NCBI RefSeq assembly: GCF_000276665.1
Contig: NW_004955480.1
Location: 8,207,200-8,271,199 of the forward strand
Direction of reading: 5' to 3'
Length of the DNA stretch: 64,000 bases
DNA from: Chinchilla lanigera
Lineage: Eukaryota > Chordata > Mammalia > Rodentia > Chinchillidae
The notes under the pieces were generated by a model. It did no database searches and had not been told where the DNA came from. It was given only the letters and a program-made list of their open reading frames with translations. Shown in pieces: positions 10,761-22,290 of the stretch; position 1 is the first letter of the stretch; every line of letters begins with the position of its first letter. A program made the position numbers and the translations under genes.

Positions 10761-12350
10761 ACACGGTGTGTCCCTGCCCTCCGCGTTTATCAACTCTGCT
10801 CTTCACGCTTGAGCCGCTGTGCTCCTTGCCGGGCTCCGTCCCCGCGTTCACACAGCGCCTTCTGCCTGAGAAGGCGGCCCTGTGCCCACGTCTCTTTCTG
10901 AGTTTCGACAAATGCGTGCTCAGCCTAACTTCAGTTTGATTCCTTCTCTAAGAAGCACCGGTGGTGAAGCTCCGGCCTCAAGCCCAGCCCTGGCTGGGGG
11001 ACTCAGCAAGCTCTTTTTAACCTGTCCGCCTTCAGATGGGAGGCGGAGATTGGTGGCCCTACCGGCTTTCAGGGTTTTAGGATCGAGTGGGTTCGTGTTC
11101 CGAGGGGCTGAGCACAATGCCTGGCCCTTGCTCAGTGGTCGCTAACCTGTTACTGCGGGGTTTACTGGGCCGCAGAAGAGGTGCAGTTCCTCCGTGTGTG
11201 ACATGAGTTTAGGACAGGGTGGGAATCGGAGTTTAAACACCCATGGGCTTTGTCTTGTCTTTGCTTTCTCCACAGAACATCTGTGGCATTTCAGCAGAGA
11301 CCTCAGTCACGTGAGGGGTCAGACCACTGGATTTCCATGGGGCAAATGATTTCCAGGCAGAGGGAAGAGCGGATTTAACTCGGCTCACTACCAGACTCCT
11401 GAGTAGATAGATGGGCAAGGGAGGTCCCGTCAACTGGGAGGACCCCTCCCTGGGGCCCCTGCAAGCCTCCTTGACCTGTCCCTGCAGCAAGGAAACCACT
11501 GCAGCTAAACTAGAAAGAGTGTGGTAGGAATGAAAGGTTCAGAAGGGATCCAGAGGCCAGATCACCATGGCTCTGTAGGACAGGATACAAACTCTTTGGG
11601 TTTTTTGGACAGTGTACTTTATTTTTAACCCACTCAGGTCACTATGGGTCTCAGTCTGGTGTGACATTCTAAAGGTTTAACCTGCCTCTGCTATTGAGAA
11701 TACAGTGCAGACGGCAAGGACAAAAGGTGGAGACCCGTAATGACGACTTTGAGCAGGACAGGAGGAACGAAGCAGAGCTGAATTCTGCATGTAGTTTGAA
11801 AGTAGAGGCAGCAGGATTAGCTGCTGAGCGAGTGTAGCCTTTGTTAGCAGGAGAGAAGTCAAAAATGACTCCCGGATTTTTGTTCTGAGTAACTGATCAA
11901 AGGAAGGACAGCTTCGCTACATATACAGACGGGAGAACTGGCAACAAAGTGGATGTGGCTTGGAGGTGGGGAAGCGTGCATGGAGAATTCTGTTTAAATG
12001 CAGCAAGTCGGAGAGGCCTGCAAGAGGACGCATCCAGCAGCCAATAGGATACAAACGTCTGTGGTTGAGGAGAAGGACCAGGGCTGCAGGCATCACGGCA
12101 GGAGGGGTTTGCGTACAGGTTTTAGGGCAGGAGCAGGAACAGGGTCATGTAGAGATTATGTGCAGAGAAGAAAGTTCCAGAGGCTCACCCTGGGGCTTTC
12201 CTGGACTAGAGATCAGAGAGAGCTGGGAAGGGTGAGTGAGACGAGAGGAAGGGCAGCCGGCCCGTTATGGGAATAACGACTAAATGTATCACTGTAGAGG
12301 AGCAGGGAGGACAAGCCCACCCAGAGCAAGTCCAAGAGAGTATAAGCAAG

Positions 12351-12352
<2 letters not shown>
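10761..12352. other. CD38 upstream flank, no recognised gene
   Basis: This DNA follows the CpG island away from the gene. CG density drops by about 10.9 kb. I recognise no SINE and no coding exon. It is relatively repeat-poor, so it is the best place in the window for distal CD38 promoter elements, although none can be proven from sequence. Confidence 0.45.

Positions 12353-12388
<36 letters not shown>
12353..12388. repeat. (GT)18 microsatellite
   Basis: Perfect GT dinucleotide run of about 36 bp. Confidence 0.98.
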
Positions 12389-12390
<2 letters not shown>

Positions 12391-12924
12391 ACTCTGTCAC
12401 AAAAACTAAGGACACAGTTGGAATATTCTGGGGACCCCGGGGGAGAATGTTTTATCCGCAGATGAGACCTCTATCAGCGTGTTTGTGGGATGCCTCACTG
12501 GACAGGAAACAGCTGACAGTGAAGGACAGGAGGAAGTGTTCAGAGCAAAAGGTCTCTGTGTAGGCAAGAGGAATCCCAGGCTGGTGAGGGTGGGATGGGT
12601 GCTCTGCGGCTCACAGAAGAAAAATGAACAGGGCTTTAAGGCTTGGTGATGGAGACATTGCCTTCCGATGACTTCCCAGTAAGAAGCAGGTGGCCCTCTC
12701 CTGATGTGAGTGGGGTGCCAGTGGAATGGGACAGAAGCTGGGGAAGCACTTGGGCTGTGGAATGAAAGGAAAAGTCTCAGGATGTCCACAGGAGGTCAGG
12801 GATTTAAAGATAGGCCTGTTGGTGAGCTTGTGTTTTGCCCAGTCACTTCCCACAGCTTAGACAAAGGGAAAAAGCAAGCAGAGAGCTGCATCTGATAGGG
12901 TTGGGCTTCTTAGGAGCAGTAATT

Positions 12925-13290
12925 TTCTAAACAAAGTACCACACATGGAATGCCAAACACTATAGAAATTTACTGTCCTACAGGTCTGAAGGCTGGAAGT
13001 CCAAGGTCAAGGTGTAGCAGGGCTGGTTTCTCCTGAGGCCTCTCTCCCCGGCTTGCAGCTTGCTGTCTTCTCCCTGCCTCTTGAGTGGCCTTCTCTTTGT
13101 GCGTGTCTGTACCCAAATGTCCGTTTCTTAGGAAGACATCAATTGCAGTGGATGTGGGTTCATCTTAACGATCTCATTTTAACCTGAGTGCCTGTTTAAA
13201 TGTGGTTACTCTGTCTCCAAATATAGTCACCTTCTACAGCCCTAGGGCTTAGGACCTCAAATAAGAATGTTGGGAGGACACCACTGAACC
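12925..13290 (-). mobile_element. MLT1/MST-like LTR (MaLR), minus strand
   Basis: Read on the minus strand it follows the MaLR pattern: 'gagagaggcctcaggagaaa', 'ttggacttccagccttcaga', 'acagtaaatttctat'. Old and diverged. Confidence 0.75.
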
Positions 13291-13479
13291 CCTAGCACTG
13301 GGTACAGTACAGCAGAGCAACAGAAAGTCAAGGAAGTTGAAAGTTTAAGCAAAGGAAGGTTTTTCTGATAGTCTGTGGCATCCACATCCTATAGAAACCA
13401 AAGTGAGGGCAAAAGAAGGCCGCAAGAAAAGACGGAAAGATGCACAAGCTCATGGCCAGGAGGGCCTGATGTCCTCGTT

Positions 13480-13690
13480 ACTTACCTGCTGTGACAGAAT
13501 AGCTGACACCCACAATTTAAAAGAGCGGAGGTTTTCATTGGCTCGCGGTTTTAGTCCAGGGTTGGCTGGCTCTAAACAAAGACAAACTGGCCAAGGGGTA
13601 TGGTGAAAGAAAGCTGCTCACATCAGGAAGGAGAGAGAAGAGAGGAGCTGGGGAGGAAGATACACCTTTCCAGGTCATGCCCTTGCTACA
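13480..13690 (-). mobile_element. MaLR-type LTR fragment, minus strand
   Basis: 'agctgacacccacaatttaa', 'ttggctcgcggttttagtcc' and 'agggttggctggctctaaa' match the reversed rodent MaLR copies at 26094 and 43751. The outer 'tgtattagtca' end is missing. Confidence 0.65.
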
Positions 13691-13699
13691 TTTTATGTG

Positions 13700-14090
13700 T
13701 AGATGCCACCCTGAGGTCTCCTGTCTTCATAGGTAGGGCTTTGGAAGGTGACTTGATCATGGGACTGTGACACTCATCCCTGGATTAGTCCACTGATGAA
13801 TTTATAGGTAAATGTGACATTGGGAGATGAAGCCTCATAGGAGGAACTGGGTCACTGACAGTGTGGCCTGTAAGGGTTTATCTCCCTTTCCCCTCCCTTG
13901 ATCACTTTCTCTGCTTTCTGTCTGCCACGCCACGAGCAACCCTCTGCCGTGACCCTCTGCCATGTTGCCTGCCTTGGAGCCCGGAGACCACTACTGAAAC
14001 CTCTACAAACTGTTAGCCAAGATTAACTTTTCTCCCTTAAGCTCTGGGCATCAGGTATTGTGTCCCAGCAAGAGAAAAGTAACCAAGACA
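13700..14090 (+). mobile_element. MaLR-type LTR (ORR1/MT-like)
   Basis: It ends with a MaLR 3' signature: 'actgaaacctctacaaactg', 'caggtattgtgtcccagca', 'agaaaagtaaccaagaca'. The 5' portion has 'aggaggaactgggtcactg'. Confidence 0.8.
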
Positions 14091-15607
14091 CCCCAGTGGT
14101 CCACTTCCAACCAGGCCCATCTCCTCACGGCAAGCCATCTATGGCATCCCCAGAAGCCAGTCTCCTTCCAGACATACGAGACTTTTAGGGCCGTCCTAGA
14201 TCTAAACCATAAGATCAGGTAAGGGGACATCTGCACTTGAGTGGTTTCATAGGCATTGTGCCCTCTCACCATCCCCAAATGGACAGTTAATCTTCCTCCA
14301 AACAAGCTCCCTTCCTGGTTTTTCACTTTCAGCAAAAGAGCCAATATCCCCCCAGCTGTTCAAACTAGAAACTTCCAAGTCTGCTTGGCCTTGTCTCTCC
14401 CTCCTCCCATCTGGTTGTAGGAGGTTGGTGGCTACTGCTTGCAAATTGTTCGCCATGAGTTCATTTCTGCCTCTCCACTCCCACCAGCTCAGTCCAAGCT
14501 CTTTCCCACGCAGGCAGGGCTTCCAGAGCATTTTCCCAAATCCGCACACCCTGCCCTCCATCGGCTCTCTCTGTACCACAGCCAGGTAGGCTGTGTTCTT
14601 CCCAGATGCTCTTTTTAAAGACATAATTTCTCCGGCAGAGATCTGATTCCCTCGCCTCCCCACTTGCTCTGGACATAGCAAGCAATATGTGGGCCCCTTT
14701 CAGCTTCTGCAACCTCCATGACGCATCTGTCTCCAACTTCCATGACATCCCAGCCCTGCCGGGCCACTCTCTGTCTCCAGCCAGCCTAAGTTCTCCTCTG
14801 CCTTCAGCCTTCACAGGTGCCAGGCCCTCACTCTCCTACCTCCTCCTGACCTGTCAGGTCTGGCCCCAGTGCGACTTCCTCAGGAAGTCTTTCCAAACCG
14901 GGCCAGGTCTCCAAGCTGCACTCTCAACTCAGTGAGTAACAGGTACGTGTATTTCTCCTGGGACAGTGCAGATCTTGGAGACTCTGGTCTGGACCACTCA
15001 GCCCAGAAAGCACCTTCTGGGAATTTCTTCTAGGAGGTCCCCTCCTCCTGAGTTTGCTCAGGGCTGGGCCAGCAACCACTGAACCATTTCTTTTTCTTTG
15101 TATCTAGAACTCAAGTTGAAGTCCACAAATGCTGGTTGAAAAAGTAATAAATGACCATTCTGGCATCTACTACTCTGCCCCTTCTTAGAAGTGGAGTATT
15201 GTGCTCAGAGGGTTTTCTTGCAATGCCAGAGCTAAACTACAAGTGTGGAAACACAGAGTGAGAAATGTTAGTTTTGCCGGCTTCATTTTCTCACAGTATG
15301 GCTATGTCCCTGCCTTCTTCCACCTTGTTATCCTGTGTTTTTCATGTTGTCTGAAGTATAAGGCTAAAAACCAGTTCTGCGTCATAAGCCTTGCCTTCTC
15401 TTTCTTGGTTGTAAAGTAAAATGTCTGGGGTCTGTCCCCCAAAACATTCCTTTAGAAAGGGTATTTCCTTTTGACAACAGATAAAATAAATATACATGGA
15501 GTAAAAGATGACTAGATCAAGGTGGTAGACATAGATGATATTTCTCCAGCCCCAAATCCCCCTCTACTATTAATGACCAAGTAGCCCTTATACATAGACA
15601 CACAAAG
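14091..15607. other. Intergenic stretch without recognised features
   Basis: Mostly unique-looking DNA. Open frames on both strands overlap each other and have no domain I recognise. Confidence 0.45.
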
Positions 15608-15750
15608 GGCCTGTAATCCCAGCACTCAGGAGGCTGAGGCAGGAGGATTATTGTGAGTTCAAGACCAGTCTGGGCTACAAAGTGAGCTCAAGGCCAGACT
15701 GAACTGCATAGCGAGACCCTGTCTCAAAAAGCCAAAAAAAAAAAAACCAT
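15608..15750 (+). mobile_element. B1-type SINE
   Basis: 'cctgtaatcccagcactcag' through the duplicated internal segment ('gctacaaagtgagctcaagg', 'ccagactgaactgcatagcg') to 'gaccctgtctc' and an A-tail. The first bases of the element are missing. Confidence 0.92.
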
Positions 15751-15912
15751 AAAAAAAAACATACCCACATATAGGGAGAGAGACAGCATTGTTTCGTTGC
15801 TTCATAAATTTGTGACATAAGGCATGACCCCTTGGGCATTGGGATTTCTTCACAGGATGATATATGTTGAAGACACCCATATCAGCTCATGTTGCTGTAT
15901 CTAATTCTTTTA

Positions 15913-16044
15913 TTTTATATTATTTTATTTTATTTTTTATTTTTTTTTTTTTTTGGTTTGGTTTTTCTCCGGTACCGGGAACCGAATTCACGACCTTGCG
16001 CTTGCCAGGCAGGCGCTTTGCCACTGAGCTAAATCCCCAGCCCC
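15913..16044 (-). mobile_element. Young ID SINE with TSD
   Basis: T-rich tail, reversed ID body with 'ctccggtaccgggaaccga', ending 'gctaaatccccagcccc'. A 13-bp direct repeat 'tctaattctttta' is at 15900-15912 and 16045-16057. Confidence 0.95.
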
Positions 16045-16214
16045 TCTAATTCTTTTAAATAGCTCTACCATTCTGTTGCACAGTATTCCATAGTTTGCTT
16101 GACCAGATACTTATTAGTGGGCCCATAGGTTTTCTACATGTTCATTACTACACGTATTGCTACCGTAAATATTCTTGTGTTGGGATACTTTTCACATGTC
16201 CAGGGACACACACT

Positions 16215-16306
16215 CTAAGGCTGTGATGGAGCTCAGTGGTAGAACTCTTGTCCAGCATGTGCAAGTCCTGAGTTTTTCCCAGTATCACTGAAAAAAAAAA
16301 AAAAAA
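16215..16306 (+). mobile_element. Diverged ID SINE
   Basis: 'gatggagctcagtggtaga' and 'caagtcctgagtttttccc' with an A-tail. The B-box is mutated (gagttttt in place of ggttcgat). Confidence 0.8.
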
Positions 16307-16439
16307 TCAGGCACATATGCTGTCTTAAATGTATACTTCCTGGGTCAAAGTGCATGAACACTTTCAAAGATGTGATGTCATGATTTATATCGAGATGTCC
16401 TACTAAAGCCTTTTGTGATCTTAGGCAGGACTTTCAAAA

Positions 16440-16731
16440 GGTCACTGGGTTAGGAGGCATCATAGCTGACCTGCCGGTAGGAGCGGGAGCCCGGCTGGAA
16501 GAGGCATCATTGCGGGTGTGACCAGGAAGGCTACTTCCTGCTCCTCCCTTCAATCCTGTGCTTCCTGGGCACCGTGTCTGAGCCGCTCTCCTCCACCTCA
16601 CCGCTCTGCCTTGCTGCCCTGCCTTGGAGCCAGCAGGCTATGGGCTGAAATGTGAACCAAAATAAACCTATCTTTCTTTAACTTGTGGGTGTTTTTATCC
16701 AGCCACACGAAAGTGACCAAGACCTATGGGC
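16440..16731 (+). mobile_element. MaLR-type LTR fragment
   Basis: 3' signature 'gtgaaccaaaataaacctat' and 'acgaaagtgaccaagacct'; the 5' part is diverged. Confidence 0.65.
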
Positions 16732-17084
16732 ACCGATAGGCTTTACTAATTGACCTGTGCACAGTAGTGCCTGAGAATCCAACTTTCCCAACATTCATAC
16801 AACTAGGCCTGCGGGTGAGCTACGTCTTCATTTCTGGTTTCTAATCAGCAGCGTCTTTAGGGAATTTCAGCTTGTAGTTCCTCTTCCTCTTAAATATAAC
16901 ACACATTTGAGAAAATGAATCCTAAGGGGACCCTGAAACCCTTTCCTTCTGCTAAGTCAACTGGTTGGAGGACATTTTCCCTTTGTCTTTTGTCTTTCTG
17001 CAAGTAAGGTGCTCAGGTACAATGTTCATTATCGGATACTAAAAAGTATCCATCTCTTCCTAGCACACCATATTTCTGTGGCAT

Positions 17085-17160
17085 GATTGAGGCCAAGTTA
17101 CTTACATTTTTAAATTTCCATTTCTCATCTGTAAAGGGGTATAATGCAATGCCTATTCAT
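17085..17160 (+). mobile_element. MIR relic
   Basis: 'gaggccaagttacttacat' and 'tttctcatctgtaaagggg' are MIR core features. Confidence 0.55.
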
Positions 17161-17240
17161 AAACTGAACTGGAGACTATTGGGGAATAACAGACACACCT
17201 AGAATGGGTTAGAAACTCAGCACATGGTAATACTGTTCCC

Positions 17241-17280
17241 TAAGGCCAGGGATGTAGCTCAGTGACACAAGTGCCTGCCT
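17241..17280 (+). mobile_element. Tailless 5' fragment of ID SINE flanked by TSD
   Basis: Only the first 40 nt of an ID-type element are present, including the A-box 'gatgtagctcagtgacaca' and stopping at 'gcctgcct'. There is no B-box and no A-tail. It is bounded by a 15-bp direct repeat, 'ggtaatactgttccc' (17226-17240) and 'ggtaatacagttccc' (17281-17295), with one mismatch. See findings. Confidence 0.8.
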
Positions 17281-17344
17281 GGTAATACAGTTCCCATGGG
17301 CTTATTTGTACATAGCTGCAATGTACAAAGGCTCAAAAAATGAC

Positions 17345-17640
17345 ACACCCTAGTGTTCATTCATGCAACAAATATTAAGGACCTGCCAAATGCCAGGTAC
17401 TATGTTAGGTGGTGAGGACACCAAAATAAACTGCCTTTGAGGAACTGATATGTCCCATAGCAGCAAAAAGCATGGGTTTTGTGGTCATGTACAAATGGGT
17501 AGTCTCTGCCTTTTAGACAAATAATAAAACTGCTTTGAACCACAATTTCCTGTTCTGTAATATGACCTTAAAAACATCTTGGGGCCTCCCTGAGTTCATT
17601 AGTGCCTGGCTGCCAACAAGTATTCAGCAAATAAGCACTA
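17345..17640 (+). mobile_element. L2 and MIR relics
   Basis: 17345-17440 resembles an L2 3' region ('atgcaacaaatattaagga', 'caaatgccaggtactatgtt'). 17470-17640 resembles MIR. Both are ancient. Confidence 0.5.
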
Positions 17641-18149
17641 ATACCACACTGGCTGTGTGAGAGACAGGAGTAACCTTCAGGAAGGCTTTCTCAAGACAGG
17701 GATGCAACTCAGGCTGTGAAGTGCAAGCAAGCACAAAAAGAGGAACAGGCACCTAAACAGAGCCACAAGGAGAACACCAGGCCGAGGGAGCCGTCCAGGT
17801 AGGTGGTGGAAATGCTGGTCCTACAATGGGGGTTTCAAGCTTTCTTCTGTCTTCAGCCAATTACATTTATCATCTTTAAATCACTCAAGGTAATATAATC
17901 ATGTTTTCAAAATTAGAAATAGAGAAAAGAAGAAAAATACCCCTCATTCTGAAATAGTAACCCAAGTACCCTTAAAATTTTGCTTATCTCTCCAGCCTTT
18001 TTCTTAATAGGTGATATCTTTGAAGTTGCTTAAAACATATTATTTAACTTACTTTGTTATTTTACAATTTGTACCTGCAAAATTAGTAGAAATGCAAAGA
18101 TGAATATTTGGGGAATACTTAATACATTTAAATTAAATATGATGTTATA

Positions 18150-18700
18150 GACACGTTCTTTCTGAGGCAAGACAAGAGAAATCAGGTAAAACAAAGGAGA
18201 CCCCAAAAAATCATAATTTTCAAATTGTACTTTTAATAAAAACTACAGGTTCAGAACACAAAGCAGTTCAACAATTCCTAAAGGCCTATAAATTCCCTTG
18301 TAAAATAGGCCTCTCCCCTATGGATGGACTACAGCTCTGTCACTATGAGCAGGCCATCACCCTTCTACAGAAAGGCTGTCACCTTTCAGTCCCCTTCTTT
18401 CCAGAGACCCACAAACTCTATAGACTTCTACCCCAGAATTCCTATAAATACACCCTGCTCAAGGCTCCAAAACACCCCTCTCACTTTGGGGGACCTGCTT
18501 TATATCTTTGAGTCTGCCTTCCAAATCCCTTTGAAGGCTCTTACTGATGCATCCCTAAAGTTTTCTTCCTGAGATGGAAGTTAGCAGCCCTGCAAGCTGC
18601 CCCTGATGGGTGGGTGAGTCAAGGTTCTCTGCCTCCACTTGGGGAGCTCCCTAGACCCTGTCTGGAGACAGTCCTGGTTCACCGTACATGCAGGATCCCT
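18150..18700 (+). mobile_element. Possible ERV LTR, family 'A' related
   Basis: The text at 18190-18250 ('aattttcaaattgtactttt', 'aataaaaactacaggtt') aligns with 36900-36955 at the start of the 37-kb LTR. The downstream part is diverged and its end was not found. Weak call. Confidence 0.35.
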
Positions 18701-19949
18701 GCCAACCCATGTCTCCTTTCCCAGGCTCAGATGCTAACTCTCACCCTTTGGAGGCTCATGGACCCCAAACTTCATACGCAGTCTCCCCAAATCTCAGGCT
18801 TGCTATAAGAACCTCTACATACAAAACAGAGACAGCCTCTATGGAAAGCCCCTAGAAATCGGGGCACCTCCTCTCCTCAGTTCTCCCACTGGAAGGTCTC
18901 TTCCCTGAGGAGAAGGCCATTGCCTGCCTTTGTTCACCAGCAACACCAAATTCACTGTGTCCTCAGCACCAAGGCAATGCCCACTACATGGCTGGCACAT
19001 GGGAAAAGAAGGAACAATTCCCTCTCCCTCAGTCAAACTCATGACAAGAGGCTGAGCACCCACTCATAAATCCAAGGTCTTCCCCAGATTCTCCAGGTAA
19101 AATCCATCAACAAGCATGTGTTACTCATTTGCTGAGAACAAAGCACAGTGCTAGAAGGAGCAGAGGAAGGTGATACAATTAATTGGCTAATTCTGCTTTT
19201 GCCCTTTCCATGACAACTGTTAACATCATTAAAGTGTCCAGTACTTCGCAAGCAATATCCTCATGCCAGGGGCATCGCATCAATGTGTCCTGGGTCCCGC
19301 ATTATACTTGAGGAGCTGGGGCCTAGAGCTGACTCTGTTCTTGAGGAGGATTTATGGCCCACAAGGGGACTTCAGGAAACGTGCTTGGGTGCGGGCCCAG
19401 GACAGCTGTGAGGAGACCTCAGGTGCCCCTGGGAAGCTCAGGGTCCATCTGCTTTCCTGAGAAGGATCCCGCTTCCTCAACATGTTTTCTACCTCCTCAA
19501 GTGAGAAGAAGCGTGAATAAAAACCGAGTATTGAAAACAACAGGAAAGAACACTTCATGAGGTCGTCAGATCAGTTCGTGCCCTGTTTTTTTCAAGCCAG
19601 TTTATGAAAAGAAGAGTTATGTGGTTTCTTTTACCACAGCCTGAAACTGAACAAAGGGCAACCTTGCATTCACTAACTTTTTTTTCTGTATTTTCAATGA
19701 AACAAGATTAAACAGGGTTTGGCAGAACGCCTGAAAATATTTTTAATTCACTTGGGCTGCCTGCGCTCGCTCTCTGCCTGTTTACTTAAGATGGGGACAG
19801 ATCCGAGGGCACAGAAGTTAGCTTCTCAACCGCTTCCTCAGCGAGGCCTAACCCAGCCTGCCAGACCCAGGGACTTCCCAGTGCTTCCGTCTGCCCGTGC
19901 CTCTCCCTAGGTCCTTCCTCTTCCTCAGCCTCCTGGTAACAGCTTAGAA
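18701..19949. other. Intergenic stretch, mostly unrecognised
   Basis: An L2-like patch may lie at about 19100-19160. I see no exon-like structure. Confidence 0.4.
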
Positions 19950-20029
19950 CAGTGGTGGCGCACCTCTCAGAGCTTTCAGTGACATAAACAGCCCACTGCG
20001 GCACACGTGCCATAGGTTCGCCACCAGTG
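19950..20029. mobile_element. 80-bp non-autonomous hAT-like DNA transposon (URR1/Charlie type)
   Basis: The left end is 'cagtggtggcgcacct'. The right end, reverse-complemented, is 'cactggtggcgaacctatgg'. Flanks are 8-bp near-repeats 'gcttagaa' (19942-19949) and 'gcttagct' (20030-20037), 6 of 8 identical. hAT elements make 8-bp TSDs. It has no coding capacity. Confidence 0.75.
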
Positions 20030-20399
20030 GCTTAGCTACTCAGTCTCTGGGACAGGTTTTCAATCTTTCACCTCTGGATCCCAAGCTCCTTTATGTGTTT
20101 CCTTATCCTGGTATTTTTGACAGTTTCTTCACAGCCCCCATTGCCTTCCACCAGGGTGTAGAGTACAGAAGAACACCAAACTGTCTCTGCCTCAAGTATG
20201 TCCCCAGTGACTAGCAAGACGCTGGTCTCCACAGAATTGCAAAGCTGTCAGTGCATATCACATTTCAACCTAAATGTCAGGGTCACCTTGCCATGGTGGC
20301 ACTGGAGAACTGGGATTCAGATCCATGTAGTGGGCATCTGAATCATGCTCTTCACCATGTTACCTGTCGGCTGATGGTAGATCTGGACACACAAGGCCC

Positions 20400-20516
20400 T
20401 CCTGGGTGTGGTAGCACACACCTGTAATCACAGCGCTCAACAGGCCCAGGAAGTCTGGGTTATGCGGTGAGTTCAAAACCAGCCTGAGCCACATAGTAAG
20501 ACCTTGTCTAACACCC
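20400..20516 (+). mobile_element. Diverged B1-type SINE
   Basis: 'gggtgtggtagcacacacc', 'tgtaatcacagcgctcaac', 'gtgagttcaaaaccagcctg' and 'aagaccttgtct'. No second internal repeat. Confidence 0.85.
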
Positions 20517-21154
20517 CTCCATGTATAGATCTATGGGCTAGGGGGCAGATGTGACAGGAAGCGTCTCCCATTAACCTGATTGAGCCCCTTCCTAGCCAAT
20601 CACTTGGCCAGGAGCTGGGTGTCCTGAATAAAGATGGGTGATCTTGGGAGTGGAGCCCCACATCAGCTGAGAGAGAAGCAAGGGGAGGCTCCCGAGAGGA
20701 AAACCAGGATATCATCAGCAGACAAAGGGTGAATAAACACTGGATATCAAAGAACAACAGAAAAGCACACTCAGTCATGTCGAATCTAGCCCACTCACAG
20801 CACATGGGCAAAGTTTATACGTTAGTCATTCTGTATATGCATTTCAAGCCCACTCAGGACGTCCATTCGTGCCAAAATGTTCTCAACAGATTTTCTTGTA
20901 AGATATTTACTTCATTCCTAGGGCGTTTCTGCTTCCCATTCTTTATTCTAACACCGAGAGACTGAAGGTCAAGCGTCCCCGCTGGGGAAGGAGCACATTC
21001 TTGGATTTCTAAGAGTAACTGGGCATCATCCTGAGCAAATTCAAAACAAAACAAACTCAGCAGAAAGCTCCAAACAGAACTCATTCGAATACTGTAAAAT
21101 GTAACATCGCTGGCTGAATTTTTGAATTTTGCTTTGCCCTTTTAAAAAATAAAC

Positions 21155-21760
21155 TTCAGTATTTAGAGCAGTTTTAAGATCATAGCCAAGTGGGGCAGAA
21201 GATAGACGTCCCGTTTGCTCCCTTCCTCCAATGTGCGCTCAGCCTCCCAGCTCCATTTGTTAAAGTCGGGCCCTGCGTTGGCATGTCACTGTCACTCCAA
21301 GGCCAGAGTTCACCCTGGGGACCAGTCCTGGCGTTGTGCGTCCTGTGGGTTTGGACAGTGGTGTGATGACATGTGCCTACCAGTTACGGTGGAATACAGC
21401 AGAGTTCCATTCCCCTAAAAGTCTTCCATGCTTCAACTGTTCATTCTTCCTGCCCCTCCAACCTCAGGCAACCCTTGTTCTTTGCACTGAGTCCATAGTT
21501 CTGTCCTGTCCAGAATATCATGTAGTTGGGGGCCAGGGATACAGCTCAATGGCACAGGCACCTGCCTGGCAAGCGTAAGGTCCTGAGTTCGATTCCCGGT
21601 ACCAAAACAAACAAACAAACAGAATATCACGTAGTTGGAATCATACAACATGTAACATTTTCAGATTGGCTTCTTTCACATAGCTATACGTACTTATGCT
21701 GTTCCTGTGTATTTTAATGACTTGATAGAGCATGAATGTACAGAGTAATGAGCTCTGAAA
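21155..21760 (-). mobile_element. Old L1M 3' fragment
   Basis: Reversed L1M 3' UTR/ORF2 text: 'cagttttaagatcatagcc', 'gtgggtttggacagtggtg', 'ggaatcatacaacatgtaac', 'cagattggcttctttcaca'. It is split by the ID at 21530. Confidence 0.7.
21530..21620 (+). mobile_element. Young ID SINE with 18-bp TSD
   Basis: Body from 'ggccagggatacagctcaat' to 'gagttcgattcccggtacc' with an (AAAC)n tail. Direct repeat 'agaatatcatgtagttgg' (21512-21529) and 'agaatatcacgtagttgg' (21621-21638). Confidence 0.95.
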
Positions 21761-21918
21761 ATTATTTTTTCAGTTGTAATAGCAATTTTGTCCTCATACG
21801 TAATTCTGAAAAATAAGGTTAGAAAGAAAAATAAAACTACTCATAACTTCATTATTTGAAAGTAAGTAATACTACTGTTAATATCTTGGTCTGATATATG
21901 TATGATATATGTATGATT

Positions 21919-22037
21919 TTCTCCCTCCCTTCCTCCCTCTCTTTTTCCTCCTTCTCTTTCTCCTCTTCCTCCTCCACTCTTTCTCCCTGTCTTCTCTCCT
22001 CCTCTCCTCTCTCCCTTTTCTCTCTCCTCTCTCTCAA
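21919..22037. repeat. Polypyrimidine tract (C/T-rich)
   Basis: About 119 bp made almost only of C and T on the plus strand. Confidence 0.95.
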
Positions 22038-22044
22038 GGAATTT

Positions 22045-22290
22045 ATATCCTTGAATTTTAACTTACTATATGATAGATATTTTACTTTGTCTTCATAAAT
22101 AGAAATTTAATAATGTGTAACCCTCTATAGTATTGTCATGCCATAGTTTAATCATTATCTTGTTTTCAAATATTTCCAGTCTTTTACTGTAGCATAGTAA
22201 TATTCCAAAGATAATTCCCTAGGGACAGCCCTTATGCTTTTCTTACAGTAAATTTCTGTAATTTGAATAAAAGTTATTAGTCTTCATGTT
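22045..22290 (-). mobile_element. Old L1M-like fragment
   Basis: 'ccatagtttaatcattatct' and 'ataattccctagggacagc' resemble reversed L1M 3' sequence. Weak. Confidence 0.4.

Larger units (their letters stand above)
15870..16430 (-). mobile_element. Old L1M fragment split by two ID insertions
   Basis: Reversed L1 text such as 'cacagtattccatagtttgc' and 'cttcctgggtcaaagtgcat' surrounds ID copies at 15913 and 16215. Confidence 0.6.
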
